Origin: Endotrypanum monterogeii | Taxonomy: Eukaryota; Euglenozoa; Kinetoplastea; Trypanosomatida; Trypanosomatidae | Reading direction: 5' to 3' | DNA: 64,000 nucleotides | Assembly: GCA_000333855.2 (NCBI GenBank) | Contig: CM007319.1 | Span: forward strand, 2,008,282-2,072,281 | In this document: positions 41,845 through 52,383 of the stretch, one piece after another | Numbering within the stretch: position 1 is the stretch's first letter | Layout: each line of letters begins with the position of its first letter | Notes under the pieces: generated by a model | The model's input: only the letters and a program-made list of their open reading frames with translations | The model's database searches: none | Told to the model about the DNA's origin: nothing | Program-made: the position numbers and the translations under genes

Positions 41845-42858
41845 CACTCTAGACGGGTAGAAGAACTCAAGAAAGCCGTCGCGTCACTGAGAATGTGCTT
41901 CAAGAGCGAGACGTATGAGCTGCGAGCGAAGGCGCGCGTGATTTTTTTTTTTAGACTAACTGCACCTCTTCCACACTACAGAGAGAAGAATATCGAGAAG
42001 TCCGAGACGGAGAAAGAAAAACGATATTATAAATAAATATCAACATTTATATACACTGACGTTCACGTGGTGTATGCATGAGGCACGAGGATGAGATGAG
42101 CCCGTCGCTGAGTGGCGCAAATCTTCTTCGATGAGTCCTGTCAAGGGCACAGGTGGAGGTGTACACACCAAACAAAGAGCCAGCAACAATATATAAAAGT
42201 ACACTGGAGAGTATAAATCACAGACACCGAGTTGGTCTCACTTTGGAGCCTGCAACTATATATTGCAGTGGTGTGTGTGTGTGTGTGTGTGTGTGCGCGA
42301 GAAAAGCGGATGAGGTGCTCACGCGGACGCTGAAAATCGAATCAGTTTTTCTCAAGAAAAAAGATGCTCCTCTTGTTGACAAGTGCCCCCCCCCTGTGTA
42401 CGGTCATCCACAGCCTGACACAGCTAAGCAGGGGGGGTGACGCCCCTCTCCGTGGAGAGAGAAGCAAAATATTTTTTTTTTTTAAAGTGATGTACATGAA
42501 AAAAAAAAGTATACATTTCAAACATACCATCTATCATGCAAACAAAACAGCTTTTCACGGCAACAAGTGCACAAGCAAGCGCACGGAGAGGCAGACGCAT
42601 GACTTCTCTGGTGTAGTTCCCTCCAGACGAAGTCGCGCCTCTGAGACCTAAAGGAATAAAATTCAGTAAAAAAAAGAAAAAACGAAAGCCCGAACATGGG
42701 CGAATACGAGCCCCGAATGCAAATGTATCAAGAATGCAGTAAACATTTTGTTAAGAAATTTACAGGAACGCCACAGGGGCAGCGCAAAACGCTGGCTAAG
42801 ATAATGTTTGAAGCGTCGAGAAAATTCTCGCAGTTACACTTCGACAGTAAACACGTAT

Positions 42859-42904
<46 letters not shown>

Positions 42905-42917
42905 AAGGGCTATCGGC
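41845..42917. other. Intergenic region upstream of the phosducin-like gene
   Basis: (GT)n at about 42272-42295, T/A runs near 42471-42510 and a compound (CA)n-(TA)n at about 42860-42904. A short plus-strand frame starting at 42696 runs into the repeat and is not regarded as a gene. Confidence 0.65.
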
Positions 42918-43790
42918 TTAGCGAGAGCCTACCACTGTGCTCATAGCTTCACGTTTGAGGCTGGTAGGTTGGTGGTGACCAGGCTGATATGTGCCGTTGG
43001 TGGCCATCGTAGTTGTGCGCTTAGTGCTCGACCATGTCGGAATCGGTCCTGGGAACTCGCTCCGCGCGGCACGAACAGCTGGCACCTCGGGTAGGTACAC
43101 CTGATTTCTGCAGGAACGCGGATATGTTTTGCAAGCGGAGATGTGCGTGTGAGGGTAGCAACTGTGAGACTTCTGAATAACGCCAATGTTGCCGTTCTCA
43201 TCAAAGACATACATCAGCCTGTCTGACTCCTCCATCTCTTTTGTGGTAGGGTCTCGCCCCCTGTACCGCCGAAAGGCCTCGCGGTAGGCAGTCGCCGCGG
43301 CAATGCCGGCGTCATCTGACGGCTTAGGTCGCTTGATTGGTGAACCCGTCGCTGCCTCTGCGTATCGGTAAACAAAATCCATATCTTTGCGCGGCAATAC
43401 CCCGCGGCTGCGCAGAGTCTGAAATGGGTCACACCAGCTGCGGGCGCCTTTCACAAACTTGTGCGAGCAGTCTTTAAAGTAAGAGCCGCTTGGGGTCGCA
43501 TCGGACGTAGTGCAGCTGGCGATCAAGTCGTCCTTCGCCTCTTTTCTTGTGCCGTAGCGTAGCCAGCGCTCCGTTCCGGGACCGGCTGTCGCTGTAGACG
43601 ACACGCGACGCTTAATAGAGTTGTCGGTAGGTAACGTCACCGCGGGTGGGAGATTGATTTCTGGAAATGTGGTTCTTTTCTTGGGGAGGCGCCGAGAATG
43701 CGCCTCGATCTCGTTCACATGAATGAGCAAATCCTCCCTGCACTGCTTCTTCAGGGTGCTGGAGTGCAGCTGCTGCTCAAGAGTGGTCAT
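42918..43790 (-). CDS. Hypothetical protein, basic, unknown function
   Basis: ATG at 43790 (MTTLEQQLHSSTLKKQ) gives 290 residues; one codon set upstream begins only with TTG. The protein is hydrophilic and basic with no membrane segment. An N-terminal coiled-coil-like helix is followed by Pro-rich linkers. The better ordered part is about 95-200 (GSYFKDCSHKFVKGARSWCDPFQTL, RKDMDFVYRYAEA, AYREAFRRYRGRDPTTKEMEE). The C-terminal part is Ser/Thr/Pro-rich. I do not recognise the family; such composition is common in kinetoplastid cytoskeletal or axonemal proteins, but no motif shows it. Confidence 0.65.
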   Translation of the reverse strand: MTTLEQQLHSSTLKKQCREDLLIHVNEIEAHSRRLPKKRTTFPEINLPPAVTLPTDNSIKRRVSSTATAGPGTERWLRYGTRKEAKDDLIASCTTSDATPSGSYFKDCSHKFVKGARSWCDPFQTLRSRGVLPRKDMDFVYRYAEAATGSPIKRPKPSDDAGIAAATAYREAFRRYRGRDPTTKEMEESDRLMYVFDENGNIGVIQKSHSCYPHTHISACKTYPRSCRNQVYLPEVPAVRAARSEFPGPIPTWSSTKRTTTMATNGTYQPGHHQPTSLKREAMSTVVGSR

Positions 43791-44959
43791 GGGCAACAAA
43801 AAGGAGCCAATCAGAGCACACGCAGAAAAAAGTTAACCTAAAACTCTAAATATATAAAATACATACCATATATACATATATATATATATATATGTATATG
43901 TATGGTTGCTGTTGATGTTTCCTAAAGCAGCTCAATCCGCGCCAGTGGCTTCCAATGGTCAGTGTTTGCAAGTCCTGATTTTTGGTAAGAGACAAAATAT
44001 ATTGCACCTGTGAAGGACGCCAGGGAGCGGGACGCACTGCCCGAAAAAAAAAAAAGAGGTTATCAAACGTTAGCACAAGAAATGAAGTTGAGAGACGACA
44101 GATAAACGAAGTGGTGTATTTTTTTTTTTTAAGGAGGACGGCATGGACCTGAAGTTGCATATCCACACTGCGTCTGTGTATGTTTGATATCTCAGCTTAA
44201 TTCCCTTACTGCCAATCAAGCATTACACAGCACCACTGCATCTGTATCTTGAGTACTCCTCCATACCCGCAGGGAGAGGGTACCTCCACATGCTTATGCC
44301 TTCTCGCGATACGTCTGAGACTTCTGAGTGTGTTGGGGACTTATCTCTTTACCTGAAAGTCAACTGTAGGCTCGGAAGTACTCGATTTTTACAGGAAGAT
44401 ATTGTAACTTGGCAAGCACAAACACACACACGCACACACACTATTTACATCAACCAAAACACTGTTGAGTTGTCGTTGTATTGACCGGTGCAGGCACGTA
44501 CCACTGCTCCTCGGCGTGTCTCTGCTTGATCTCGACCACTGCAAGCTATTTGCTTTGGCGACACAGAGCGTATATATATATATATATGAAGACGAATACG
44601 CGACAAAATGAGACAACGCTATGCACGCCAATCTCTTTCAAAAAAAAAAAGTGATAAACATTCGGCAGGAGTTGCGCATTGATTCTGTCTGTGTCTGTTT
44701 GACTGTCTGTGTGTGTGTGCGTGTGTGTGTGCGTGTGTGTGCGCGTGTGTGTGTGTGCGTGTGCAGTGGAAAAAAAAAAACACAATACAAAGGAGGTCGC
44801 CTTTGAAGTGGTACTGAGAGAGTGGGAACGGAGTCGGGGCATTTCTCCAAGACCGATACTGAAGACCAAAACACAGAGCGGAAAGTGAAACCGAGAAACA
44901 TAAAATGAAAAAGAAATCCGATACACACAGTTGCCGAACCAACGCAAAGGAGATAGCCC
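43791..44959. other. Intergenic region downstream of the PEX11-family gene
   Basis: (TA)n at about 43868-43903, (TA)n at about 44570-44587, and an interrupted GT/GC repeat at about 44690-44763. No gene is seen. Confidence 0.65.
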
Positions 44960-45643
44960 TCACCTCTTCAAATGCAGAGCCCCAATATTCACCGCGGCGC
45001 CACCGACGGTGTGGCCGCCACACTTGAAGGCGGCCGACAAGAGCTGCTCGCGAGTGGCAATGATAGCGCTGATGAGACCCAGCCCAGCGACACTGACCGC
45101 GCCTATATCTACAGAGCACACGTTGCCGATGGATGACACCATGTCGCACGCATTTCGTGCCAGCACCAGAGAACGGTCCCCGCGCTTCGGACTGCTGGGG
45201 CCACGAGTGAGGTCGTGAAGGTCGAGTATCACCGCTGCAACATAGCCCCAGAAAAGCGACGCGCGCGAGATATTCGAGATCCTAGCCAAGCACGGCGACG
45301 CGTGGTCGAAGAAGCGACCAACGAAAACGACGTTGTCCAGCAGGCTGAATATACCGTCAAAGAGTACCCGCAGCAAAAAAACGACATCGCGCGGCTGCAC
45401 AACGCGCTTCTCCATGGCATCGCTGATCTTTTGCACATTTCCAAGCCACGATAAAAGACGCATCAAACAACGTGCATCGGACATTGCCGCTCCAGTTTTT
45501 ATAAAGTTAGAGTTTCCACGGAGAGCACCCATCATCTTGAAGAAGCATCCGGCGGCCTTGATCATTTTATCACGAGAATCGGTCGCCGCCATATACGTGT
45601 TGAGAGTAGCCACGACAGACATAGTTGACTGCGAAGAGGTCAT
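44960..45643 (-). CDS. PEX11: PEX11-family glycosomal membrane protein
   Basis: ATG at 45643 (MTSSQSTMSVV) gives 227 residues; a second ATG at 45622 would give 220. The length and pattern fit PEX11/GIM5: a short N-terminal segment, then TDSRDKMIKAAGCFFKMMGAL, which matches the T.GRDK..K conserved start; amphipathic helices in the first third; and hydrophobic stretches VVFLLRVLFDGIFSLLDNVVFVG, LFWGYVAAVILDL and a Gly/Ala-rich C-terminal membrane segment ending in a basic LKR. In trypanosomatids these abundant proteins sit in the glycosome membrane and control glycosome number and elongation. It cannot be told from sequence alone whether this is PEX11 itself or the GIM5 paralogue. Confidence 0.72.
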   Translation of the reverse strand: MTSSQSTMSVVATLNTYMAATDSRDKMIKAAGCFFKMMGALRGNSNFIKTGAAMSDARCLMRLLSWLGNVQKISDAMEKRVVQPRDVVFLLRVLFDGIFSLLDNVVFVGRFFDHASPCLARISNISRASLFWGYVAAVILDLHDLTRGPSSPKRGDRSLVLARNACDMVSSIGNVCSVDIGAVSVAGLGLISAIIATREQLLSAAFKCGGHTVGGAAVNIGALHLKR

Positions 45644-46723
45644 TTGGGGCGGAAGAGAAGAAGACAAACAAAAAGATGATGGAGAGTGAGGAAAGGTAGT
45701 GTGTCTTGGGCACGGTTACTAGAACCTTTTTTTTTTTTAATCTTTTGTCTGCGTGTGTGTTTCTGTGTGTGTGTGTGTGTGTGTGGGTGGGTGGGTGGGG
45801 GGGGTGCCTCAAATGCAGGCACAGCTTTTGAAGAGAAGGCGGTGGGGGATGAATAGCCCAAGAAAGGCGGAAGCTGTTTCTTTACGAAATAACATGCTGC
45901 GAAAGAAGGGGGGGGGAAGATTGCAAAAAGAGGATAAAATAGGAATTAAGTGGCGGGGTAGCATGAGGTAATGAAGGCACAACAGGATAGCAAGAGGTGG
46001 CATCTACTGAGCCTCTTTTTCAGAGTTGCACACAGCAGCTTTTGGTGCAGGCAGACCATCTACAATAAGGTCAAGGGCATCCCCTAACCTACCGAATACG
46101 CTGAGACCATTTCGGGGGATATTACACCATATCACGCTGCCGGTACAAACCATTGAAAAAACCCTTGCCCCCCCCCTTCTTCGTTAGATGAGCGATAATC
46201 ATAATCAGCTCTATCCCGAGGAGACGCAGAGGTAAAAAAATGTGCCTCCATATAGGGCTCGGACAAAAAGCAACGGTGACTCCCTTCATTCTTGAGTAGA
46301 TTTGCGTGAACCCCACCGGTGAGAACAACAGGACTGTCGCAGCTGCGCCTGAGCCTATACTTCCGCTCTGTTTTTCTATTCTTTGTTTCAGTGACGTAAC
46401 CCCGCGCGCGCGCCGCATCGAGTAGAGGAAATATTGGCGACCACGTGTGCACTTAGAGCTCAAAAAAAAAAAGACACGAATGGAGACGAGCATCCGCAGC
46501 ATCCCTTTCTTCAAGCTCACGTGCGCCATTGATCACAAGAGTCTTACAAAAGGACATTAATGATGACCTCTCGAGTCGGGATATATATATATATATATAA
46601 AGAAACACAGTCGCCTGGATTTGTCCCCTCAGCCCCCTCTTTCCCCTTCAACTGTTGGTTATAGGAACGAGGGCGATCCGATACATGGGCACCTTTGCTA
46701 TGAAAGAGTAGATGCAGTTGTGT
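45644..46723. other. Intergenic region upstream of the PEX11-family gene
   Basis: (GT)n followed by (GGGT)n at about 45753-45805, a T-run at about 45727-45739 and (TA)n at about 46581-46600. A minus-strand frame near 46122-46529 is low-complexity and not supported as a gene. Confidence 0.6.
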
Positions 46724-47908
46724 TCAATTTTTCAGTTGCTTAAAGGCTGCGTCCTTCACCTGCTGCAGATCCTTATTGGCAGGGTCAAGGCTCAGACCCT
46801 GGGAAGCGGTCGTGAGAGCGTCGCGGTATTTTTTCAACGCGAGCTCCGTGGCTGCCTTGCGAAGATACCCCTTTGGCCACGAAGGATTGAGCGCGATACA
46901 GCGCAGAGAATCCCAGTACGCTCCTGTGAAATAGTTCTGGTTGAAGTAGCAGGCGGCGCGATTGCTGAAGTAAACATGGTTAGTGGTGTCAAGGTGAATA
47001 GCGAGCGTATAAAACTTGGCGGCCTTCACGTTTTCGCCCTGCTGGAACACCTTGTTGCCCTGGGTCTTGAAGCGGGCCGCCTCGTCTGCGCGGTTCTTCT
47101 GTGGGACCTGCGCCCTTTCCAGCTCCTTCACAGCGGCGGTGTTGTTGGCAGCCTTCGCCAGATCCAACGGCGTCTTGCCCTCGCCATTCTTCGCGTTCGG
47201 GTCAGCGCCGCAGTTGCACAGAAGACGGACACATTCCGAGTTGGCATTCTCCACTGCAATGTGCAGTGGTGTGGTGCCGTCTCCAGCAACGGTAATGTTT
47301 ACACCTGCCCCGTGCTCGACTAAAAACTCCACAGCGTCAACCTTTTTCATGAAGAGAGCTGTGAAGAGGGCCGTGCCACCGTGCTTGTCAACAGCATCGA
47401 TAGGCACCCTGAACTCGTAAAGGACAGCACCAATACAATTCAGGTCGCCGGAGTGGCACGCCCAGTGAAGCAGCGTACCAGCCTCACTCTCCGAGTAGAT
47501 GGTCTTGGCCCCCAGCTCCACAAGAAGGTGGAGACAGTCCAGGAATCCCATTGATGCGGCATAGTGCGCCGCCGTGCTTCCAGTTTGAGATTCCTTGTTG
47601 ACATCGGCACCAGCGTTGATCAGAATGCGAATACACTCGAGCCTTCGACCTTTCACAGCCATCACAAGGGGGGTGTTTCCATCCATGTTCTCGATGTTCA
47701 CATCTGCCTTGTAATCGAGTAACAGAGACATCATCTCGATATCACCGTTGAAGGCGGCGAAGTGAAGGGCAGCGTAGCCGCCAGCCTCGACGGAGTTTAC
47801 CAGCCCTGGGTCACCATTCAGCATTAGACTGCAATCTGCTGTGTCGCGCGAGCGTGCGGCGCGCAAAAATTTCTCCACATCCTCCGAAATTCGAGTTCCG
47901 TCGTCCAT
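46724..47908 (-). CDS. Ankyrin-repeat and TPR protein
   Basis: ATG at 47908 (MDDGTRISEDVEKFL) gives 394 residues. About seven ankyrin repeats run from residue 35 to 265, with clear consensus elements (GGYAALHFAAFNGD, DGNTPLVMAVKGRR, TGSTAAHYAASMG, AGTLLHWACHSGD, GTTPLHIAVENAN, GKTPLDLAKAANN). They are followed by three TPR units at about 278-390 (ADEAARFKTQGNKVFQQGENVKAAKFYTLAI, NHVYFSNRAACYFNQNYFTGAYWDSLRCIALNP, WPKGYLRKAATELALKKY...), the TPR type found in Hsp70/Hsp90 cochaperones. The carboxylate-clamp-like Lys/Asn positions (K-GN, N-RA, K-RKA) are mostly kept. It is probably a cytosolic adaptor that links a client bound by ankyrin repeats to a chaperone; the client is unknown. Confidence 0.85.
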   Translation of the reverse strand: MDDGTRISEDVEKFLRAARSRDTADCSLMLNGDPGLVNSVEAGGYAALHFAAFNGDIEMMSLLLDYKADVNIENMDGNTPLVMAVKGRRLECIRILINAGADVNKESQTGSTAAHYAASMGFLDCLHLLVELGAKTIYSESEAGTLLHWACHSGDLNCIGAVLYEFRVPIDAVDKHGGTALFTALFMKKVDAVEFLVEHGAGVNITVAGDGTTPLHIAVENANSECVRLLCNCGADPNAKNGEGKTPLDLAKAANNTAAVKELERAQVPQKNRADEAARFKTQGNKVFQQGENVKAAKFYTLAIHLDTTNHVYFSNRAACYFNQNYFTGAYWDSLRCIALNPSWPKGYLRKAATELALKKYRDALTTASQGLSLDPANKDLQQVKDAAFKQLKN

Positions 47909-48028
47909 CACTCTTTTATCTCGTAATTTAGTGAACGAAAATGTGAGGTTTTAGGTGATATTAATAATTGGTACACGCCGCCTTCTCTTTCCTACATCGC
48001 ACCAAGTGTGTATGAATAAATGCACGAA

Positions 48029-48063
<35 letters not shown>

Positions 48064-48466
48064 GTGGCCATGGACAGTGAGCTGAGGAATGGAGATGGTC
48101 AGAAGCGCACCTCCTCAGGGAGAGTCAACGACCCACATTGTGTTTCGCATTCACAAATACACACAAAACTGTTTTCAATCAGCTAAGTGGTAGAAAAGCA
48201 CGAAGCCGTGCTCGATGTCGACAACGCGTTCCGATGTGACCTCGCCGCACGGAGGTCGCTGCCGGGATTCGAGTAGGAATCTCCGAAGAAAAAAAAAGCA
48301 AGACGGTGGCCTCTATTCTCATCCAAGATGCGCAGTAGAACCTCCGCGCTTGCTTCTATCGCGGGAATGCAACGCTATCGTCTCCCAGGTATCACTAACG
48401 ATGCCATTGCCACTCATCATGTCTCTGTCACTCCTCTTCACGACATTGATTGCATTTATGCGTGTG

Positions 48467-48503
<37 letters not shown>

Positions 48504-49838
48504 TTTTCTTTTTTCTGGAACGTAACAATTCTTCCATTCAACATCAGCTTAACTCGAGCACTCTAGATGTCCCGCAGCGGGATCATTCGTGCGGCGTCAA
48601 GCCCCACTCAAAACGCGTTACAACAATGTCCAAACATCGACCTGGGTAACAATTTGGCCTCATTTCATGCCCCAAACGCCTCACTTATGCCACACAGGGT
48701 GTCCTTCACGATATATTGAGCTATCCAATCGTGTACAGTGCATAGGGGTATCTTACAGCCACGCGATCACGTCCCCTCCACCTTGTCAAATGCCGCTGGC
48801 AAGTTCGCTGTGAGATGATCACCCCAACGCTAAGCCGCCAGGACTCAGCGCTCAAACAGACACACAGGGGATAACGGTATCGACAATTCGGTGCAACCTC
48901 CTCGTATTGGAAGAACTTGTACACCCCGCCACCGATAGTTGCTCAGCAGTGATCGGGAAATAAGAGGCTGCTTAGCCCACCCACCCATCCTCCTTCAAAA
49001 CACACGGAGAAGCTGCTGTAAAGAAATACTACGCCGAGGTGTTCCACCCACATCACCCATTGCCTCCCCGCGGTTCGTGGAAAAAGATAAAAGCGCATCA
49101 GAAAAATCTGAAGCAAACACACGTCAGAGAAGTAGAGACTAGAACACAACAAAAATAAATACACCGATGGCATCAAAACACAGCCGTTGCACCTTCCGTC
49201 AGGGTTGACAACTAAAAAAAAACGACAGCGGAATACATGACCAAGAAAATTCTTGTGTGATCTTCAAACCCCCTACACACGATCCCGTACCCTTTTCACA
49301 CACACATACACATACACACAGGCGTACACGCAGAAAAAAACAAAAAAAATAGATAAATAGGAAAAAAAAAGAAAGAGAAATAACTGCACTCGCATCCATC
49401 ATCCTTGACTCCTTCCTGAAGAAGTGAGGCATAAACATTAGGTGGGAAATCTCCGTATCAGCGGGTGCACCTCCGTTTCATTTAACAACATTAGGTGAAA
49501 AAGGTGAAACAATACGAAGAAAAAAACAAGAGTCAAGACGCGAGTGGGCACCTTACGTCTTCGTGCGCAGACGCGTGAGGCCATAGATCGAAAACGAGTC
49601 CACCTCACTGAAAGCAACGACGGGAACATAAAGAACGTGCGTGGTCAAAGTGGAAGAGAAAGAAAACCATGACAAGGACAACGAAAGATCTGTTAGGGCA
49701 GCGAAAAGCCCCAACCTCACTTTTTTTTTTCACTATATATCGAGATGACCCTCCCACTGCCTCCTCGTGTATACCCTCGGGTCCTCCGCCCTTTCACCTC
49801 AAGATCTGCTTACTGTTGCCTCGCGTACATAAACACAA
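47909..49838. other. Intergenic region upstream of the ankyrin-TPR gene
   Basis: About 1.9 kb without a supported gene. (TA)n at about 48031-48063, (GT)n at about 48470-48501, A-runs near 49216, 49341 and 49362. It contains the 3'UTR of the WD40 gene that follows at 49839. Confidence 0.6.
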
Positions 49839-51506
49839 TTACACCTCAAAGGAGTTGAGCTCATAGGCGGGGGCGAATAAATCCAGCGTACGCGCATCGC
49901 CGCCGCAGTAGAGTATGGTACCAGCATTATTCCAGCATACAGCATTGTAGAGAGAGGCATTTCCGCCACGATCGAAACGCGACGATGTAGGGACGGAGGT
50001 GCCGCTAGAAAAGTTGATTAGGTAGACGCCCGTGAGCGTTGCTACAGCACACTGTAGAGAATTACTAACAGACATACTGAGAACGGCACTATCCATATCG
50101 CGCTGCGTAGTGGGACTGCGTAGCATCCGTAAGTCCTCCACGACGATGCGTTTGTCAAGCCCGGCTGTGAACAAGTTGTGCTCGCAGCTTGCAATGCAAG
50201 AAACAGTGTTTGTGTGATGTGTTTCTGAACTGACGTGGCGGGGGTCTCGCAGGTCATAGATCAGCGTCGAGCAGTCTCGAGACCCCGTTATCACCAGGTT
50301 CTCACGGTCGCTCGGAACGTGCATAGCTGTTATGATATCTGTGTGATCGAAGTAGCGCTGTGTCACCTGTTGGCCGTCATAGATCATGAGCGCATTGGAG
50401 TTTGAAGTCTGCACACCAACGCAATACTTCGACCCTGACGAATCCTTGAGGCACTTGAGGCTAGAGATGAAGTGTGCGTCGTCAGGCTCGGTGCCGCCGC
50501 ATTCCTGCCATTGCGCTTTGCGGTTACCGTCCTCGTTGTAAAATATAACTGCCGGAGGCGTATTGGCGTACCGTCCCACTGCGCCGACAATCAGGGTGTG
50601 ACCACGGTTGGTGAGGTCTAGGCATGAAGCGTAGTGGCGCGAAAGAAGCACGTTCTGTAGCAACACGCCTACGCCGTCCCAGGTCCCTATCGTGCCGTCT
50701 GAGGAGGAACTCACAACTACCTCGCGATGGTTTGCCCCGCCGCAGTAGGCGAGAGAAAGAATGGGGTACTCGTGATGGGAGCTGGAGCGGCGCAGACTCA
50801 GTGGCGGCTTGTACAAAGACCATCCAAAGGCCTCCATAATATATTCGACGTCGTAGAGGAACGTATCGTTCACCTGTGCAAAACGTACGGCGCCTCTCAG
50901 AGCACTCAACGTTGCCGCATCGCAGCCCCGGACAGCCTCGTATGCAACCTCTACTAATTTCCCAAGGCATGTCATTCCAGCGGTTCGCGTGGTGTCGCTC
51001 TCGATCATTTGCACCAGAGTCCCTATAACACAACGAACGTTCAGCAGCTCTCTTCTTGTCATAACGGCCAAGGTCTCTGCATAGCCGATGAAGGGTGCAC
51101 GACTGCAATCCAGGCGCCGTGGCTTTGACAGGAATGCCATTGCGCGCTGCACAATAGCCTCCCTAGCGTGTGCCCTCGCATCCTCAGGCAGCCGAGTGAG
51201 CACTCCTATAAATGGTGCGACGCCCTCACCGCTGTCAACACGGCCCTTGCTGAATAGCGCCGTTGAACACATCACATCGAGGCTATCAGCAAAGGACGAA
51301 GGATATGAGAGACGGCGGACCAGCTCGCTTACTATCGCATCGTATTGCTTCGTCTTGACCGCATCCTTAATACGCTGTGCTAGGAGATTCGTATCCGTCT
51401 TGAAGCGCACCACCGCGTTTTGGTCTATCTCAGATACCGTCTGCTGTAGGTACCCGACCTTGTGCAACTCGGAGTTGCCGAGCTCAACGTTGACCGTTAT
51501 CTTCAT
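49839..51506 (-). CDS. WD40-repeat protein with helical N-terminal domain
   Basis: ATG at 51506 (MKITVNVELGNSELHK) gives 555 residues. Residues 1-230 are predicted helical by pattern (LLAQRIKDAVKTKQYDAIVSELVRRL, MTCLGKLVEVAYEAVRG), perhaps armadillo/HEAT-like. From about 240 on there are six to seven WD40 blades (for example VVVSSSSDGTIGTWDG, HTDIITAMHVPSDRENLVITGSRDCSTLIYDLRD, HTNTVSCIASCEHNLFTAGLDKRIVVEDLR, AVCWNNAGTILYCGGDARTLDLF). I do not recognise the specific family. Such architecture suits a scaffold in RNA processing or trafficking, but nothing in the sequence decides. No signal peptide or membrane segment. Confidence 0.78.
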   Translation of the reverse strand: MKITVNVELGNSELHKVGYLQQTVSEIDQNAVVRFKTDTNLLAQRIKDAVKTKQYDAIVSELVRRLSYPSSFADSLDVMCSTALFSKGRVDSGEGVAPFIGVLTRLPEDARAHAREAIVQRAMAFLSKPRRLDCSRAPFIGYAETLAVMTRRELLNVRCVIGTLVQMIESDTTRTAGMTCLGKLVEVAYEAVRGCDAATLSALRGAVRFAQVNDTFLYDVEYIMEAFGWSLYKPPLSLRRSSSHHEYPILSLAYCGGANHREVVVSSSSDGTIGTWDGVGVLLQNVLLSRHYASCLDLTNRGHTLIVGAVGRYANTPPAVIFYNEDGNRKAQWQECGGTEPDDAHFISSLKCLKDSSGSKYCVGVQTSNSNALMIYDGQQVTQRYFDHTDIITAMHVPSDRENLVITGSRDCSTLIYDLRDPRHVSSETHHTNTVSCIASCEHNLFTAGLDKRIVVEDLRMLRSPTTQRDMDSAVLSMSVSNSLQCAVATLTGVYLINFSSGTSVPTSSRFDRGGNASLYNAVCWNNAGTILYCGGDARTLDLFAPAYELNSFEV

Positions 51507-52383
51507 TCCTTTTCTCTATTATTTCTCTTTTTCTTCCTCGGTAACCACCTACCACAAACAGAACAAAAAATATATCTTTGACTAGCAGCTCGAGAAAAAT
51601 CGTTGTTCTCTTTCCTATGCGTCTTTTCGGCTTGAGGTGGAAGTTGATGTTCGAGCTACACATGCGAGTAGAAATTTGAAGAATGTTGTCAGAGGCCCAC
51701 AAGAAAAAAAGGGTCGAGTGGCACACACACAGTTCATGCAGAAAACATGAAGGCGTGGAGAAGAGAAGGGAAAAAGTGAAGACGCTGGGAAAACTTCTTT
51801 TTTTTTTTTTTTGGGGGGGGGGGGTTTAGAACCAACCGTACCCTGTTTTTTTATCAATTCTCTCCTTCACGTTCAGACTGCATACCTCAGACTACAACGG
51901 CCTCACTCATTGGACCAAAATATGCCTGCAATGAGGAATAGCATATGGTGTTGTTTCGAGGATACGCCAAGAGAGACCTCCCATAGGCCAATACGCACAA
52001 CGGTTAAGGGGGAAAAAAAATAAGAGAACGGCTCTTCTGCTCCTCCATCTAGCTTAACTTCGTTTGCACATACAGCGCGCCAAGCAGTGGCGCGGCTTCA
52101 ACATCTTCACTCCACCTCGCACGTTTTTCATTTAGTTCTCTTCATTACTTCGATTTGTAATCGCGACACGACCACCCTCCATGAAGAAAAAAAAAGACAC
52201 ACAGAAAGTTCGATCGACGTCAGCGATAATGAACTCCATTTGCCTCTCTTATTTCTGTGCAGCAGAAACAGACACACCACTCGAGGATATATCCCGCCAT
52301 ATTGGTGCGGGAGAGTTGGTCATGAAAGCCGAGATGAAGGTAACCGCACTCTCGGCGACCGCACCAGCCGTATCAGAAGTCTA
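51507..52383. other. Intergenic region upstream of the WD40 gene
   Basis: T15-G10 homopolymer pair at about 51798-51822 and small A-runs. No gene is seen. Unlike most genes here, the sequence just upstream of the ATG at 51506 is purine-rich in the transcript; the nearest pyrimidine tract is at about 51552-51572. Confidence 0.6.

Noticed and set aside
42696..42905. Plus-strand ATG frame of 69 codons
   Set aside because: Ends in the (CA)n-(TA)n repeat (HTHTHTH then IYIYIY) and has no coding signal of its own.
44619..45149. Minus-strand frame of 176 codons overlapping the PEX11-family gene
   Set aside because: Antiphase shadow of the PEX11-family gene continued into a GT/GC repeat.
48215..48649. 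Plus-strand frame of 144 codons upstream of the ankyrin-TPR gene
   Set aside because: Runs through (GT)n and has no conserved pattern; on the wrong strand for this transcription unit.
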